Part shown: piece by piece, positions 9,114 to 17,959 of the stretch
How positions within the stretch are numbered: the first letter of the stretch is position 1
Layout of the letters: the number at the start of each line of letters is the position of its first letter
Assembly (NCBI GenBank): GCA_964292695.1
Contig: CAXYWB010000004.1
Span: 5,280 to 69,279 of the forward strand
Source: UPXZ01 sp018055865
GTDB lineage: Bacteria > Bacteroidota > Bacteroidia > Bacteroidales > Paludibacteraceae
Reading direction: 5' to 3'
Length of the DNA: 64,000 nt
Translations under genes and position numbers: made by a program
The notes under the pieces: model-generated
The model's input: the letters and a program-made list of their open reading frames with translations, nothing else
Databases searched by the model: none
What the model was told of the DNA's origin: nothing

Positions 9114-10640
9114 CTATTCGCTGATAAAGAGCCTTTTGCTTGAAAATATCGGGTCGCAGGTCAGGTTCACTTTCAGTTTACGACATCCGGCTTCATCACC
9201 CGGAGTAGGAATGTGCGTTGAGTGCATTTCGCAGCCATACAATTCGGTGAGTTTTTCCAAAGCCATTTTGGCTGCCGGATTTGAAGTAGCACTTATAGCC
9301 AGCGAAATGAGGGTTTCCTCCACGTCTAGGCTTATTTTTTTGCCGTTAAGAATGTCTTTTTTCAGATGAGTTACTGAGTCGATAATGCTTTCAGGCAGCA
9401 GAATCATGCTGTCAGGCAATCCTGCAAGGTGCTTCGTAGCATTCAATATCATACTGGAAGAAGCATGAAACAAGGGCGAACTTTTACCGGTAATAATTGT
9501 GCCATCATGCAGTTCAACAGCTGCCCCGCTGTAAATTCCTCCATATCCCATTCCTTTTTCTTCGGCAGCCACAGCAGCACTGCGGGCTGCAGCAACCACT
9601 TTACGGTCGCTTTCTTTGGCGCCGATTCGGTTCATTATATCCAGTGAGCGGTCGAGTGTAGATTTTCCTGTCAATCCCATGGCATATTCCACTGCGCTTC
9701 TGAAATACCTTCGTATCACTTCCTGATAGGCAGCTTCCTGTACAATCTGATTGTCAACTATTCCGGAACTTGCTCTGTTTACGCCCATATCGGTTGGTGA
9801 TTGATACATGGCTTCACCCCCGGTAATTTTTTCAAGAATCCGTTTCAACAAATTGAATGCTTCGATGTCTCTGTTGTAGTTCACAACCTCCACACCATAT
9901 GCTTTTTTGTGGTGTGTATCAATCATATTACGGTCACGAAGGTCGGCTGTAGCGGCTTCATATGCCACATTTACCATGTTATTCAGCGGCAAATCCCAAA
10001 TCGGGAAAGTCTCAAATTTGGCATATCCGGCTTTTATTCCTTTTTTGTAATCGTGATAGAGATTGCACAGGCAGGTGGCCAGTTTTCCACTACCCGGACC
10101 CGGTCCGGTAACCACAATAATTGGTTTTGAGGTCTTGATATATTCATTGGCTCCATATCCCTCATCGCTTACTATTTTCTCTACGTCGGTAGGATACCCT
10201 TTTGTAGGGTAATGCAGATACACTTTGATGCCCTTAAGTTCGAGCTTATTTTTGAAAGTGACAGCTGCCGGCTGGTCTTTAAAGCGCGTTATAACCACAG
10301 CTGCTACATTTATACCAAACCAATTCATATCATCAATGCTCTTGAATGCATCCACATCGTACGTTATCCCGAAGTCAGCTCTGACTTTGTTTCTCTCCAG
10401 GTCACCGGCATGTACACATACAATGACATCAATTTTGTCTTTCAGTTTTTGTAAAAGGCGGATTTTTACATTCGGGTCGAAACCGGGCAAAACACGTGCT
10501 GCATGGTAGTCGTAGAGGATTTTTCCTCCACATTCAAGATAAAGTTTATCGTTGAATCTGCTTACACGTTCAAGAATAGCCTCCGATTGCTCTTGAAGAT
10601 ATTTCTCGTTGTCAAAACCGATTTGAGTTGAAGTAGTCAT
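9114..10640 (-). CDS. DUF1846 family protein
   Basis: A 508-residue protein matching DUF1846 (UPF0371), a family of about 500 residues found mainly in Firmicutes and Bacteroidota. The N-terminal segment IGFDNEKYLQEQSEAILERV and the stretch YHAARVLPGFDPNVKIRLLQKLKD are family hallmarks. A glycine-rich loop VTGPGPGSGKLATCL near residue 180 looks like a nucleotide-binding loop and is the most likely functional site. The biochemical role has not been established as far as I know. It is cytoplasmic, has its own promoter, and ends at a bidirectional terminator. Confidence 0.9.
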   Translation of the reverse strand: MTTSTQIGFDNEKYLQEQSEAILERVSRFNDKLYLECGGKILYDYHAARVLPGFDPNVKIRLLQKLKDKIDVIVCVHAGDLERNKVRADFGITYDVDAFKSIDDMNWFGINVAAVVITRFKDQPAAVTFKNKLELKGIKVYLHYPTKGYPTDVEKIVSDEGYGANEYIKTSKPIIVVTGPGPGSGKLATCLCNLYHDYKKGIKAGYAKFETFPIWDLPLNNMVNVAYEAATADLRDRNMIDTHHKKAYGVEVVNYNRDIEAFNLLKRILEKITGGEAMYQSPTDMGVNRASSGIVDNQIVQEAAYQEVIRRYFRSAVEYAMGLTGKSTLDRSLDIMNRIGAKESDRKVVAAARSAAVAAEEKGMGYGGIYSGAAVELHDGTIITGKSSPLFHASSSMILNATKHLAGLPDSMILLPESIIDSVTHLKKDILNGKKISLDVEETLISLAISATSNPAAKMALEKLTELYGCEMHSTHIPTPGDEAGCRKLKVNLTCDPIFSSKRLFISE

Positions 10641-10641
10641 G

Positions 10642-10676
10642 TCCCGATGTAGTTTTAGGAGTGTTGATATCGGGAT
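10642..10676 (-). promoter_or_regulatory. Hairpin in the DUF1846 leader
   Basis: TCCCGAT (10642-10648) is complementary to ATCGGGA (10670-10676). In the transcript this 7-bp stem with a 21-nt loop would end 1 nt before the start codon, so it could affect translation initiation. No known riboswitch class fits. Confidence 0.35.
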
Positions 10677-10677
10677 T

Positions 10678-10711
10678 CAAAATTACTCTTTTTTTCTGAA
10701 ATAACATCAAA
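10678..10711 (-). promoter_or_regulatory. Probable promoter of the DUF1846 gene
   Basis: On the minus strand, TTTG (10711-10708) and TAATTTTG (10685-10678) are separated by 22 nt, slightly longer than the usual 19-21. The spacing to the start codon is 37 nt. Confidence 0.5.
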
Positions 10712-10893
10712 TTCCAACGGTGAAAATTGAAAATAATTCTTTCTCTTTTGCGAAATATTTGAACAACTAATGGACATCTTCCTGTATTTCAAGCAAGTCA
10801 AAGATTAGTTAATGCAAAGGATGTGTGGTTCTAAAAACTAAAGTGTTGTTTTGGCAAAATGGTTTAATTGATTTCTTTCTCCTTACGTCCGGG

Positions 10894-12363
10894 TTATTGA
10901 ATACTATTCAGCAGGTCTAACTTACCATCGTCAATTATTTTCAGAATTAATTCTCCGAAAAGTGTGTTTTGCCAGGCAAACCATTCCCGGGTAAATTTAC
11001 TTGCATTGTCTTTGTGGAAAGACTCGTGCATAAAACCGGTACCGGCATCGGTTTTCATAAGCATTTCTACACACGCTTTTATTTCGGCATCGTTGTTACT
11101 TGTGAATGCTTTCATCATTATGCTCATAGGCCAAACCATGTCGTATCCGATATGAGGACCTCCAATACCTTCACCCGCTTTTCCGCTGAAGAAATACGGA
11201 TTGTCATTGCTCCATACAAACCGACGGGTATTCTGATATATCTTATCTTTAACGTCAACATCGCCCAGATAAGCCATGCTCAGCAAACTTGGCACGTTGG
11301 CATCGTCGGTCAGAAGTTTATTGCCAAATCCGTCCACTTCGAAAGCATATATTTTACCGTATTTAGGATGTTTGTGAACTGCATATTTTTTCAAAGCAGA
11401 TTCTACTTCTTTAGCCAGAATAAGGCATTCGTTTGCCAGCTGAGTGTCACCATTTACATCCTGAAGTATTTTAGCTGCTTTTCGCAAGGAGGTAACGGCA
11501 AAGAAATTTGATGGAACCAAAAACTGATGTATGGTAGAATCGTCGGAAGGGCGAAAAGAAGAGACAATCAGCCCTACTGGATTTACCGGTGCTCCCAGTC
11601 CGCCATTTGACAATGTATCGTGTTGTCTGTCGGTTTCCCGTAAAAAGGAGTAAGGGCCGTTGGTTTCTTTGCGTTGCTGCTCCCTGAAAGTCTGAACAGT
11701 GAGTCGAATGGCTTCCTGCCAGTCTTTCCCAAACACCGAAGTATCGCCCGTAACCAGCCAATACTGATAAGCCAAACGGATAGGATAGCACAGGGAGTCA
11801 ATCTCCCATTTGCGTTCGTGAAGTTCGGGTTTCATATCGGTTACATCCGTTTGCCAGTGTCCTCCGGTTGGCCCATCGTTGAATGCATTGGCATAAGGAT
11901 CAATAACGATGCATTTTTGCTGGCGAAGTATCACTCCCCGAAGCATATTTTTCAGTTCAGGATCTTCGTTGGCTAGCTGCACATAGGGATAAACCTGCGC
12001 ACCCGAATCGCGAAGCCACATGGCATGAATATCACCGGTGTACACAAATGTATCATCCTCGCCGTTGAGTTTTCGGTAATGTACGGTAGTGTCCAGCGTG
12101 TTTGGATAGCAATTTTGAAACATCCAGGCAAGGTAGGGGTTATGAAGCTGACTGACTACCCACGCAATTCTTTTCTCCACTGCATCGGAGCGGAAGAGTC
12201 GTGCATTGAGTTCCGGACGTTTCGATTTCAAAGCAGTGGCATCGTTTTGAGCAGTTACATATTTTTCTGTATTTACAAATGATATTACATTTGCCTGACC
12301 AGCAACTATCGCGGTAAATAAAAACGTGGATACGAATAATACTATAATCTCAGCTCGTTTCAT
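10894..12363 (-). CDS. Glycoside hydrolase family 125 exo-alpha-1,6-mannosidase
   Basis: The 489-residue protein has an N-terminal signal peptide (MKRAEIIVLFVSTFLFTAIVAGQ) and the features of GH125, formerly called metal-independent alpha-mannosidase: TGDIHAMWLRDSGAQVYPY, a GGHWQTDVTDMKPELHERKW region and GGPHIGYDMVWPMSI. GH125 enzymes release terminal alpha-1,6-linked mannose from N-glycans or yeast mannan with inversion. It is exported, probably periplasmic. No SusC/SusD pair or other glycan genes are nearby, so this is an isolated gene rather than part of a polysaccharide utilisation locus. It may follow the ferredoxin gene in one transcript (92 nt gap). Confidence 0.88.
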   Translation of the reverse strand: MKRAEIIVLFVSTFLFTAIVAGQANVISFVNTEKYVTAQNDATALKSKRPELNARLFRSDAVEKRIAWVVSQLHNPYLAWMFQNCYPNTLDTTVHYRKLNGEDDTFVYTGDIHAMWLRDSGAQVYPYVQLANEDPELKNMLRGVILRQQKCIVIDPYANAFNDGPTGGHWQTDVTDMKPELHERKWEIDSLCYPIRLAYQYWLVTGDTSVFGKDWQEAIRLTVQTFREQQRKETNGPYSFLRETDRQHDTLSNGGLGAPVNPVGLIVSSFRPSDDSTIHQFLVPSNFFAVTSLRKAAKILQDVNGDTQLANECLILAKEVESALKKYAVHKHPKYGKIYAFEVDGFGNKLLTDDANVPSLLSMAYLGDVDVKDKIYQNTRRFVWSNDNPYFFSGKAGEGIGGPHIGYDMVWPMSIMMKAFTSNNDAEIKACVEMLMKTDAGTGFMHESFHKDNASKFTREWFAWQNTLFGELILKIIDDGKLDLLNSIQ

Positions 12364-12455
12364 GGATATATTGCTATATGTGTTGAAAAATTAGGTACTA
12401 AATTTTAATAGAAAATCTGATAATTAGATATTCGCAGACTTAAACTTCTAAAAAA

Positions 12456-13997
12456 CTAAAATCCAAAATCATTGATTTCGACCTGCTCCTGCTCTTCGTG
12501 TTCAAAGATTAGCTGATTGTGCTTCTCCACTCCTTCCACATAAATGGCTTTATATGGAATGGCCGGACAAACGTATTCACAGCCTCCACATCCCACACAA
12601 ATCTCAGTTTCGGTGTGTGGAATGGTTAATGAATCTTTGTAGGGAATCATGCTTACAGCTTGAGTAGGACAATGCTCAGAGCAGGCTCCACAATTGGTTT
12701 CGTCTGTATATACAATGCAATTCTCAATAACAAAATGGACTTTACCCATTTGGGTTGCATGTTTCTCCTCGATGGTAAGTGGTAAAATGGCTCCTGTAGG
12801 ACATACTTCACTACAAATAGTGCAATCGTAATTGCAAAAACCGTGGTCAAAATACAATTTAGGTAGCATCATTCCACCTAATCCATATTCCAGAAATGCC
12901 GGTTTGATAACATGTGAGGGACATTTGCTTACGCACAAATGACATGAAACACATTTGTTCTGCAGATTGTCCACACTTTTTGCTCCCGGAGGCGCAATGG
13001 GATGTTCGCGCTTCACCTCTTTTTTCAGATCAACGCCTACAGTCTTTTGTGCCAGTAGACCTGTGGCAGCTACGGTAGTGGCCACTGTGGCCGACAAAAA
13101 ACGTCGTTTTGATTTGTCAATTTCAACCGTACCTGACTCCTTCTCTGATAATTTTTTCTTTAAGTTAACCGGAGCATATTTCATAGCATTCCGGTTACAG
13201 GCTTCAATGCAGTTGAAACAATTGATGCAACGGCTGTAGTCCACAGTCCTATTGTCAGAATTGATGCAGGAAGCTTTGCAATTCATTGAACAGAGTCCGC
13301 AGGAATTACAAGCAGTTTCTACAAACTGAATTTTATAAAAAGAAAATTTACTCAGAAAACCAAGCGTAGTGCCCACCGGACAAATCGTATTGCAATATGT
13401 TCTTCCGTGTTTCCAGGCCAAAAATCCAATAGCAAGCATAGTAATCAGAGCCACTACAAATGAAAAAACACCTAATCCGTAAATACCGACTTTGTAAAAA
13501 GTATAGTTATCGAATTGTGTAAAAATCGACTGAAGAACGTTGTTGCCGGCTAAATAGGCAGGGCGGAAAATGTGCGTAACCATCCGACCGTAGGCGCCGT
13601 ACGGATCGATAAGTCCTACAAAAAAAGTAAAACCAAACAGAAAGGAGATCAACGTAACACCCAAAACTACCCATCTCAACACGTTTTTGGCCGAACTGTA
13701 GGAGTATTTTTTCCTTTTTTTGAGAAGTTTTTTTGAAAGTTTTTTTGAAAGCCAGGCCACAAAATCCTGATATACGCCCATAGGACATACAGACGAACAA
13801 TATACACGTCCGAAAAGGAGTGTCAGTACAACCAACGAAATTAATATCAGGGCATTAAGCGACAAAAGAGCAGGGATGAACTGAATGTGAGCCAAAAAAT
13901 CGAATTTTAAAGGCAACAACTCAGCAAAATCAAGAAAATAAAACGTAATCAGAACTAAAAGAGCCAATGAAACTCCTACACGTATTTTTTTGAGCAT
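12456..13997 (-). CDS. Polyferredoxin: NapH-like membrane part fused to NapG-like periplasmic ferredoxin
   Basis: The 513-residue chain starts with membrane segments (about residues 8-30, 42-62, 107-130, 170-195). It has two CxxxCP motifs (C67/C71, C202/C206) as in NapH/CcoG-type proteins, then two 4Fe-4S motifs (C230-C240 and C257-C267). A basic stretch and twin arginine (KSKRRFL, R298-R299) followed by an Ala-rich hydrophobic segment looks like an internal Tat signal anchor. The rest carries four more cysteine clusters (C349-C359, C388-C399, C427-C443, C467-C477) arranged as in NapG. Such proteins pass quinol electrons to a periplasmic acceptor. No NapA or other terminal reductase is present here. 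DUF362 lies upstream and tatAC further upstream. Confidence 0.85.
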   Translation of the reverse strand: MLKKIRVGVSLALLVLITFYFLDFAELLPLKFDFLAHIQFIPALLSLNALILISLVVLTLLFGRVYCSSVCPMGVYQDFVAWLSKKLSKKLLKKRKKYSYSSAKNVLRWVVLGVTLISFLFGFTFFVGLIDPYGAYGRMVTHIFRPAYLAGNNVLQSIFTQFDNYTFYKVGIYGLGVFSFVVALITMLAIGFLAWKHGRTYCNTICPVGTTLGFLSKFSFYKIQFVETACNSCGLCSMNCKASCINSDNRTVDYSRCINCFNCIEACNRNAMKYAPVNLKKKLSEKESGTVEIDKSKRRFLSATVATTVAATGLLAQKTVGVDLKKEVKREHPIAPPGAKSVDNLQNKCVSCHLCVSKCPSHVIKPAFLEYGLGGMMLPKLYFDHGFCNYDCTICSEVCPTGAILPLTIEEKHATQMGKVHFVIENCIVYTDETNCGACSEHCPTQAVSMIPYKDSLTIPHTETEICVGCGGCEYVCPAIPYKAIYVEGVEKHNQLIFEHEEQEQVEINDFGF

Positions 13998-14088
13998 AAT
14001 ATTTTGAATGAATTCCCTGTTTTGGAATAAATAAAAGGAAAGGACTATGCAAACATCGTCTCGATTCCAATATTGAAGTCAAAGATTT

Positions 14089-15060
14089 TTATATCTTCAC
14101 TCTTCTCACTTTGAGTTTGTTCAGATCCATGGTTCCCACATTCAAATCCTGAGCTTTGGACAAATGGGATACTTTTGCGAGTGGCATTTCGCGTACCTGG
14201 CTGAAGAAATTAACGGCAGCAGTATCCACCGCTACAATATCCTGTGAGATAAAAAGACCTTTGGTCAGGACTACGTCAGAAGCCGATTTTCCACGGGGTC
14301 CGCTGGTTTTCATCAGTCTGTAGGCATCAACAATATTGAGCACCGGTCGTTTATCGTACGTACACACATCGGCTATACATTGCTGCAGGTCATTGGCATG
14401 GAAAAAACCCCGGTCCCAGACAATACCCATGTAATTTTTCATCGAAATGGTCATTTGAGCACCACCATGATTCTTCAAAACCGGAATATTAATCCATTTA
14501 TCGCAATTTACAATTGCTTCGTGTATCTTGGTAGATTTCAGGCTTTTGCCTTTTGGGAGTGCTACCTGGCGATAATAAGACTCCTGATGTGCCGGTACTA
14601 CCTTTGCTCCGGCAGCTTTGGCAGCCGCTTCAATGCCGCTGTTGGTGTAGCATTTCCGCCAATCGTCGCACGTGTGGTCAAATACGGTCACTTCCTTGGC
14701 GCCTGCTTTGAAACACTGTTTGATAACTTCGGTTACCAGTTTAGGATTGGTATTGGCAGCCAGTTCAGGCGATTTGTCCCAGCCGATATTTGGTTTTACA
14801 ACCACTTTATCTCCTTTTTTTATAAATTTTCCCATCCCCCCCATTTCAGCAATGGCTTTGCGAAACATAGCTTCGGGCTCACCGCCAAGAACCGCAACCA
14901 AATCGAAGTTGGCTGCTGTGGTTGCCGGAGCAGCACTGGCGCCATTTACAAATGTCTGAGAAAGAATATCCATTCCGGAGCTTTCCTTCAGAAGCGTTTT
15001 TCCGCCAACTGCTACAGCACCGGTTATGGCTACTGATTTCAAAAATTTTCTTCTATCCAT
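14089..15060 (-). CDS. DUF362 domain protein with Tat signal
   Basis: A 323-residue protein beginning with a twin-arginine signal (DRRKFLKSVAITGAVAVGG) and followed by a DUF362 domain: VVKPNIGW, AKEVTVFDHTCDDW, and IHEAIVNCDKWINIPVLKNHGGAQMTISMKNYMG. DUF362 proteins are often iron-sulfur or redox-associated and exported by Tat, but their reaction is unknown. This copy lacks the C-terminal CxxCxxCxxxCP ferredoxin cluster that some members carry; the adjacent polyferredoxin may supply that function. It lies 91 nt upstream of the polyferredoxin and 30 nt downstream of the phosphoribosyltransferase on the same strand, so all four genes may form an operon. Confidence 0.85.
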   Translation of the reverse strand: MDRRKFLKSVAITGAVAVGGKTLLKESSGMDILSQTFVNGASAAPATTAANFDLVAVLGGEPEAMFRKAIAEMGGMGKFIKKGDKVVVKPNIGWDKSPELAANTNPKLVTEVIKQCFKAGAKEVTVFDHTCDDWRKCYTNSGIEAAAKAAGAKVVPAHQESYYRQVALPKGKSLKSTKIHEAIVNCDKWINIPVLKNHGGAQMTISMKNYMGIVWDRGFFHANDLQQCIADVCTYDKRPVLNIVDAYRLMKTSGPRGKSASDVVLTKGLFISQDIVAVDTAAVNFFSQVREMPLAKVSHLSKAQDLNVGTMDLNKLKVRRVKI

Positions 15061-15090
15061 AGTGATATTTTTTTTGTGGAAAATTAATTC

Positions 15091-15489
15091 TTAGATATTC
15101 CAGGGAAATCGAAAACAAGATTCGTTGTATAATGCATAATCGGCATTTCCATTCACCGCAAATGTCTTAATTTGTTTTGCACCCTGCAGAAGTCCGATTG
15201 CAAAATTGATGGTAGCACCCGTTTTTATTCTGTCCTCCACCATGAGTATGGTTTTATCTCTGTACTCAAAACCGACAGGCGAGAGCAACTGCGGATTTTC
15301 GTATTTCGGTTTCTGATTGGTGTCGCGCAAATTTATTTTCAAAATCTGAAATTCAACTCCTAATCGTTGATTCAGAATGGCTGCCGGAATTATTCCACCG
15401 TTAGCAATGGCTACAATGATATCAAACTGATCGTGAAATTCAATTTCACGAAATCGGGCCATAACTTCTTCAAACGATTTAACTTCCAT
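15091..15489 (-). CDS. Phosphoribosyltransferase family protein
   Basis: This short (132 residues) type I phosphoribosyltransferase has the PRPP-binding loop in the form ILMVEDRIKTGATINFA, with an acidic pair (ED) and TGAT where most members have TGRT or TGKT. An earlier strand-loop AIANGGIIPAAIL corresponds to the diphosphate loop. It is likely to convert a free base to a nucleotide with PRPP, or may have lost catalysis. It abuts the ECF S-component gene: the S-component stop is immediately before this ATG. The coupling suggests uptake and trapping of a base-like compound; this is inference. Confidence 0.8.
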   Translation of the reverse strand: MEVKSFEEVMARFREIEFHDQFDIIVAIANGGIIPAAILNQRLGVEFQILKINLRDTNQKPKYENPQLLSPVGFEYRDKTILMVEDRIKTGATINFAIGLLQGAKQIKTFAVNGNADYALYNESCFRFPWNI

Positions 15490-15999
15490 TTATACCTTTT
15501 CCAATGCTTTGAGCACCAAAAATCCACCAGCTACCTGCAAGAGCATGCCCGGATAACCGATTCGGATGTCCTGAAAAGCGGCTGCAAAACTTTGTGTCAT
15601 AGCCCATTCGGCACCCATTCCTACTATCTGGTATGCCAGAACAGCTAATAAAATTCCGAAAATGCTTACTTTACCGAAATGCTTTGCAGCCATAGCAGCA
15701 GCTACTGCCAGGAACACGGATTTAATCAAAATAATGGGTAACACAGCCGCAGGAGGCATACCGAAGAGCAGACTATTAATCAGTGGTGATAAAACTGCTG
15801 TAAGCAAACCTACGCGTATGCCATATTTGTAGGCTGCAATCATCGTAAAGAAGTAGATGGGCAAAAAGATAAGTCCTCCTTGTGGAATCTGATGTACCAA
15901 TTGCGGAAGCAGTAAGTTTCCGACAATAAAAATTGCCGCAAACAAATAAGTTTTAACATTGGCGAAATCCAGTGAATAAAGTTTTACTGATGATGACAT
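15490..15999 (-). CDS. ECF transporter S component-like membrane protein
   Basis: A 169-residue, strongly hydrophobic protein with about five to six membrane segments; the stretch LIFLPIYFFTMIAAYKYG followed by GLLTAVLSPLINSLLFG is typical of ECF-type substrate-binding (S) subunits, as is the short alanine-rich membrane helix AVAAAMAAKHFG. S components bind a vitamin or base and work with shared EcfA/EcfA'/EcfT modules, none of which lie here. The substrate is not evident. It is the first gene of the minus-strand group with the phosphoribosyltransferase, DUF362 and polyferredoxin. A possible -7 box (TATTTTTG, 16051-16044 on the minus strand) is 44 nt upstream. Confidence 0.72.
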   Translation of the reverse strand: MSSSVKLYSLDFANVKTYLFAAIFIVGNLLLPQLVHQIPQGGLIFLPIYFFTMIAAYKYGIRVGLLTAVLSPLINSLLFGMPPAAVLPIILIKSVFLAVAAAMAAKHFGKVSIFGILLAVLAYQIVGMGAEWAMTQSFAAAFQDIRIGYPGMLLQVAGGFLVLKALEKV

Positions 16000-16148
16000 A
16001 TGACTTTTGATTTTTTATGATTATTTTTTATGATTTAATTCAACAAAAATAGGATAAATTCCGCAAAATACAGCCAATGAATGAGTTAAATTTCAATAAA
16101 AGAAAAAAACAGTTAAATGCAGGCAATAATCCAAATCTTAATATACCG

Positions 16149-17030
16149 CTACTTCATGTATGCGACATCCGGTTCGTCTGCCTGACTATCTTCTTCTTCG
16201 GCATCATCTTCAGTTTCAGAATCGGAGTCTGGCTTATTTTTACAAACAACGATGCTTAACTCGTAAAGCAAATAAATGGGTGTTGCAACAATCATCATAG
16301 TAAAGGGATCGGTAGTAGGGGTGATGAATGCTGCTAAAATCAGCACAACGACAAAAGCATATTTTCGAAAAGTGCGAAGCATCTGCTTGTTCACCACACC
16401 AATTTGTGAAAGCAAATACATGACCACAGGTAATTCGAAGGCGAGCCCCATGAAAAACACGAGCAAAGCCAGTGTATTCATATATGATTGGATAGAAATC
16501 TGATTGACAACGACTTCCGACACCTGATAAGTGCCCAGAAAACGGAGCGTAAAAGGAAAAATAATGAAATAGCTAATGGCAGCACCCAGGTAAAATAAAA
16601 CAGAAGATGATAGAAATATTTTACCTACACTTTTTTTTTCATCCGGATATAGTGCGGGTCTGATAAATTTCCATGATTCGTAAAGGAGATAGGGAACGGA
16701 AATAATCACAGCAATCATGAATGAAGAAAGCATGTGTATCATAAACTGGCCTGAAAGGGTGATATTGATCATCTGAATCTGAAATGATTCGGGACATAAT
16801 GCCGGAAATTTGGTCAGATCGGCCAGATAACAGAGGAAACGATAGGTGTGAAAATCGGAAGTCAGCGGGGGAAGTACTATTTTATTGAAAATAAAATCTT
16901 TGAATGAAAAACCGATTGCTACAAGCACTATAAGCACGCCCAAACTTCGGAGAATTGTCCAACGCAATGCCTCCAAATGTTCCCAAAACGTGCTATCCTT
17001 CTCAGAAATTGAATTTTTCATCGACTTCAT
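16149..17030 (-). CDS. tatC: Twin-arginine translocase subunit TatC
   Basis: The 293-residue protein has the TatC layout: a cytoplasmic N-terminus with the conserved FWEHLEALRW motif (residues 15-24) that contacts the twin-arginine signal, six membrane segments, and the FELPVVMYLLSQIG segment of the last loops. The C-terminal tail is long and acidic (about 30 residues rich in Asp and Glu), which is common in Bacteroidota. A long periplasmic loop after helix 1 contains two cysteines (about residues 68 and 79). tatA lies 34 nt upstream on the same strand. Two Tat-type substrates are encoded downstream within 5 kb. Confidence 0.95.
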   Translation of the reverse strand: MKSMKNSISEKDSTFWEHLEALRWTILRSLGVLIVLVAIGFSFKDFIFNKIVLPPLTSDFHTYRFLCYLADLTKFPALCPESFQIQMINITLSGQFMIHMLSSFMIAVIISVPYLLYESWKFIRPALYPDEKKSVGKIFLSSSVLFYLGAAISYFIIFPFTLRFLGTYQVSEVVVNQISIQSYMNTLALLVFFMGLAFELPVVMYLLSQIGVVNKQMLRTFRKYAFVVVLILAAFITPTTDPFTMMIVATPIYLLYELSIVVCKNKPDSDSETEDDAEEEDSQADEPDVAYMK

Positions 17031-17064
17031 CTTTTCTTCCCTGGCAGAAAACAGATGATTGAAA

Positions 17065-17250
17065 TTATTCTATGTCTTTTTTAATTTCTTCGTCGACGTC
17101 TTTCAGTCCTTTTTTGAAACTGGTTACACCCTTGCCGAGTCCACGCATCAGTTCGGGTATTTTTTTACCGCCAAAAATTAAAAGTACCACTAAAGCAATT
17201 AAAATAATTTCAGGAGCACCGAGCGAAAATAACAAAATGTTTGTTAGCAT
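17065..17250 (-). CDS. tatA: Twin-arginine translocase subunit TatA/E
   Basis: A 61-residue protein with a single N-terminal membrane helix (LGAPEIILIALVVLLIFGGK), the hinge FGGKKIPELMRGLGKG that starts the amphipathic helix, and a charged tail. This is the complete TatA architecture; TatA oligomers form the pore used by folded Tat substrates. It precedes tatC by 34 nt. No separate tatB is present, as in many Bacteroidota where one TatA-type protein serves both roles. A possible -7 box, TACATTTG, lies at 17292-17285 on the minus strand without a clear -33 box. Confidence 0.95.
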   Translation of the reverse strand: MLTNILLFSLGAPEIILIALVVLLIFGGKKIPELMRGLGKGVTSFKKGLKDVDEEIKKDIE

Positions 17251-17386
17251 GATATTTTGTGTTTAATTGTTGGTTATCGAACTACAAATGTAAGAATTTT
17301 TTCAACTTAGTACGCCGTAGAAAATAAAAATTTACTTTTTTTTGATAAATAGCGACGGTAGGCTCTGAGAGTTACAAAAAAACATA

Positions 17387-17950
17387 CTATTTCTCGTCGA
17401 TGTAGATAGGTCCCTGCGGGTTCAAAATCCGCCATTTGGAAAGCGACTGGTCCGCTTCGAAACCCACCCCGGTTATAATCATGGTTGGTCTGGTCACTCG
17501 GATAAATTTATCAGAAAAAATACGATCTTGCGATTCGTCCCAATACAAGATTTCGGTTTCAAACATCACTCCTTCCAGATTGATGGCTCTCACTTTCCCT
17601 TTGAACTCCCAAAGCCTTTTCCTGTCGTAATAGCGGGCATAATTGCTGGTAAAGGTGGCGTTGATAGAGAGATTTTCGGCAAATCGCTCAAAATGAAGAC
17701 CTTTCGTAAATTCCCAATACGGTTCAGCTGCCCTGTCGTAAATTTCCCATTTATCGGTATAAATGCGATAACGTGTAATTCCGGAGTCGGAAATCACGGT
17801 GGTAATTTTGGTTGAAGAAAGCCCCGGAAGGGTTTTGCGGTCTTTTACAGCCTCTATTTTATCGGGTTCTTCTTTCGTACAAGAAACAGCAAATAACACA
17901 ACAACCACCAAAAGGGCGGTTGTCAGCTTATTCATTATTTTTCCCGACAT
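17387..17950 (-). CDS. lptC: LPS export periplasmic protein LptC (lipoprotein)
   Basis: The protein of about 187 residues starts with a lipoprotein signal (LTTALLVVVVLFAVSC, lipobox cysteine followed by TKEE), then a beta-jellyroll region: TKITTVISDSGITRYRIYTDKWEIYD, split here as residues in the first third, and FETEILYWDESQDRIFSDKF later, which match the LptC/OstA-like fold. LptC receives lipopolysaccharide from the LptBFG transporter and passes it to LptA. The chosen ATG at 17950 lies 9 nt after the stop of the outer-membrane barrel gene; GTG at 17956 and ATG at 17935 are alternatives. The tight spacing indicates co-transcription. Confidence 0.85.
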   Translation of the reverse strand: MSGKIMNKLTTALLVVVVLFAVSCTKEEPDKIEAVKDRKTLPGLSSTKITTVISDSGITRYRIYTDKWEIYDRAAEPYWEFTKGLHFERFAENLSINATFTSNYARYYDRKRLWEFKGKVRAINLEGVMFETEILYWDESQDRIFSDKFIRVTRPTMIITGVGFEADQSLSKWRILNPQGPIYIDEK

Positions 17951-17959
17951 TTTCACGCG

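Noticed and set aside
10894..12363. Polysaccharide utilisation locus around the GH125 gene
   Set aside because: No SusC/SusD pair, sulfatase, other glycosidase or sensor gene lies nearby.
14380..15036. A 218-codon open frame on the plus strand
   Set aside because: It is antisense to the DUF362 gene and has no promoter, domain or neighbours supporting it.
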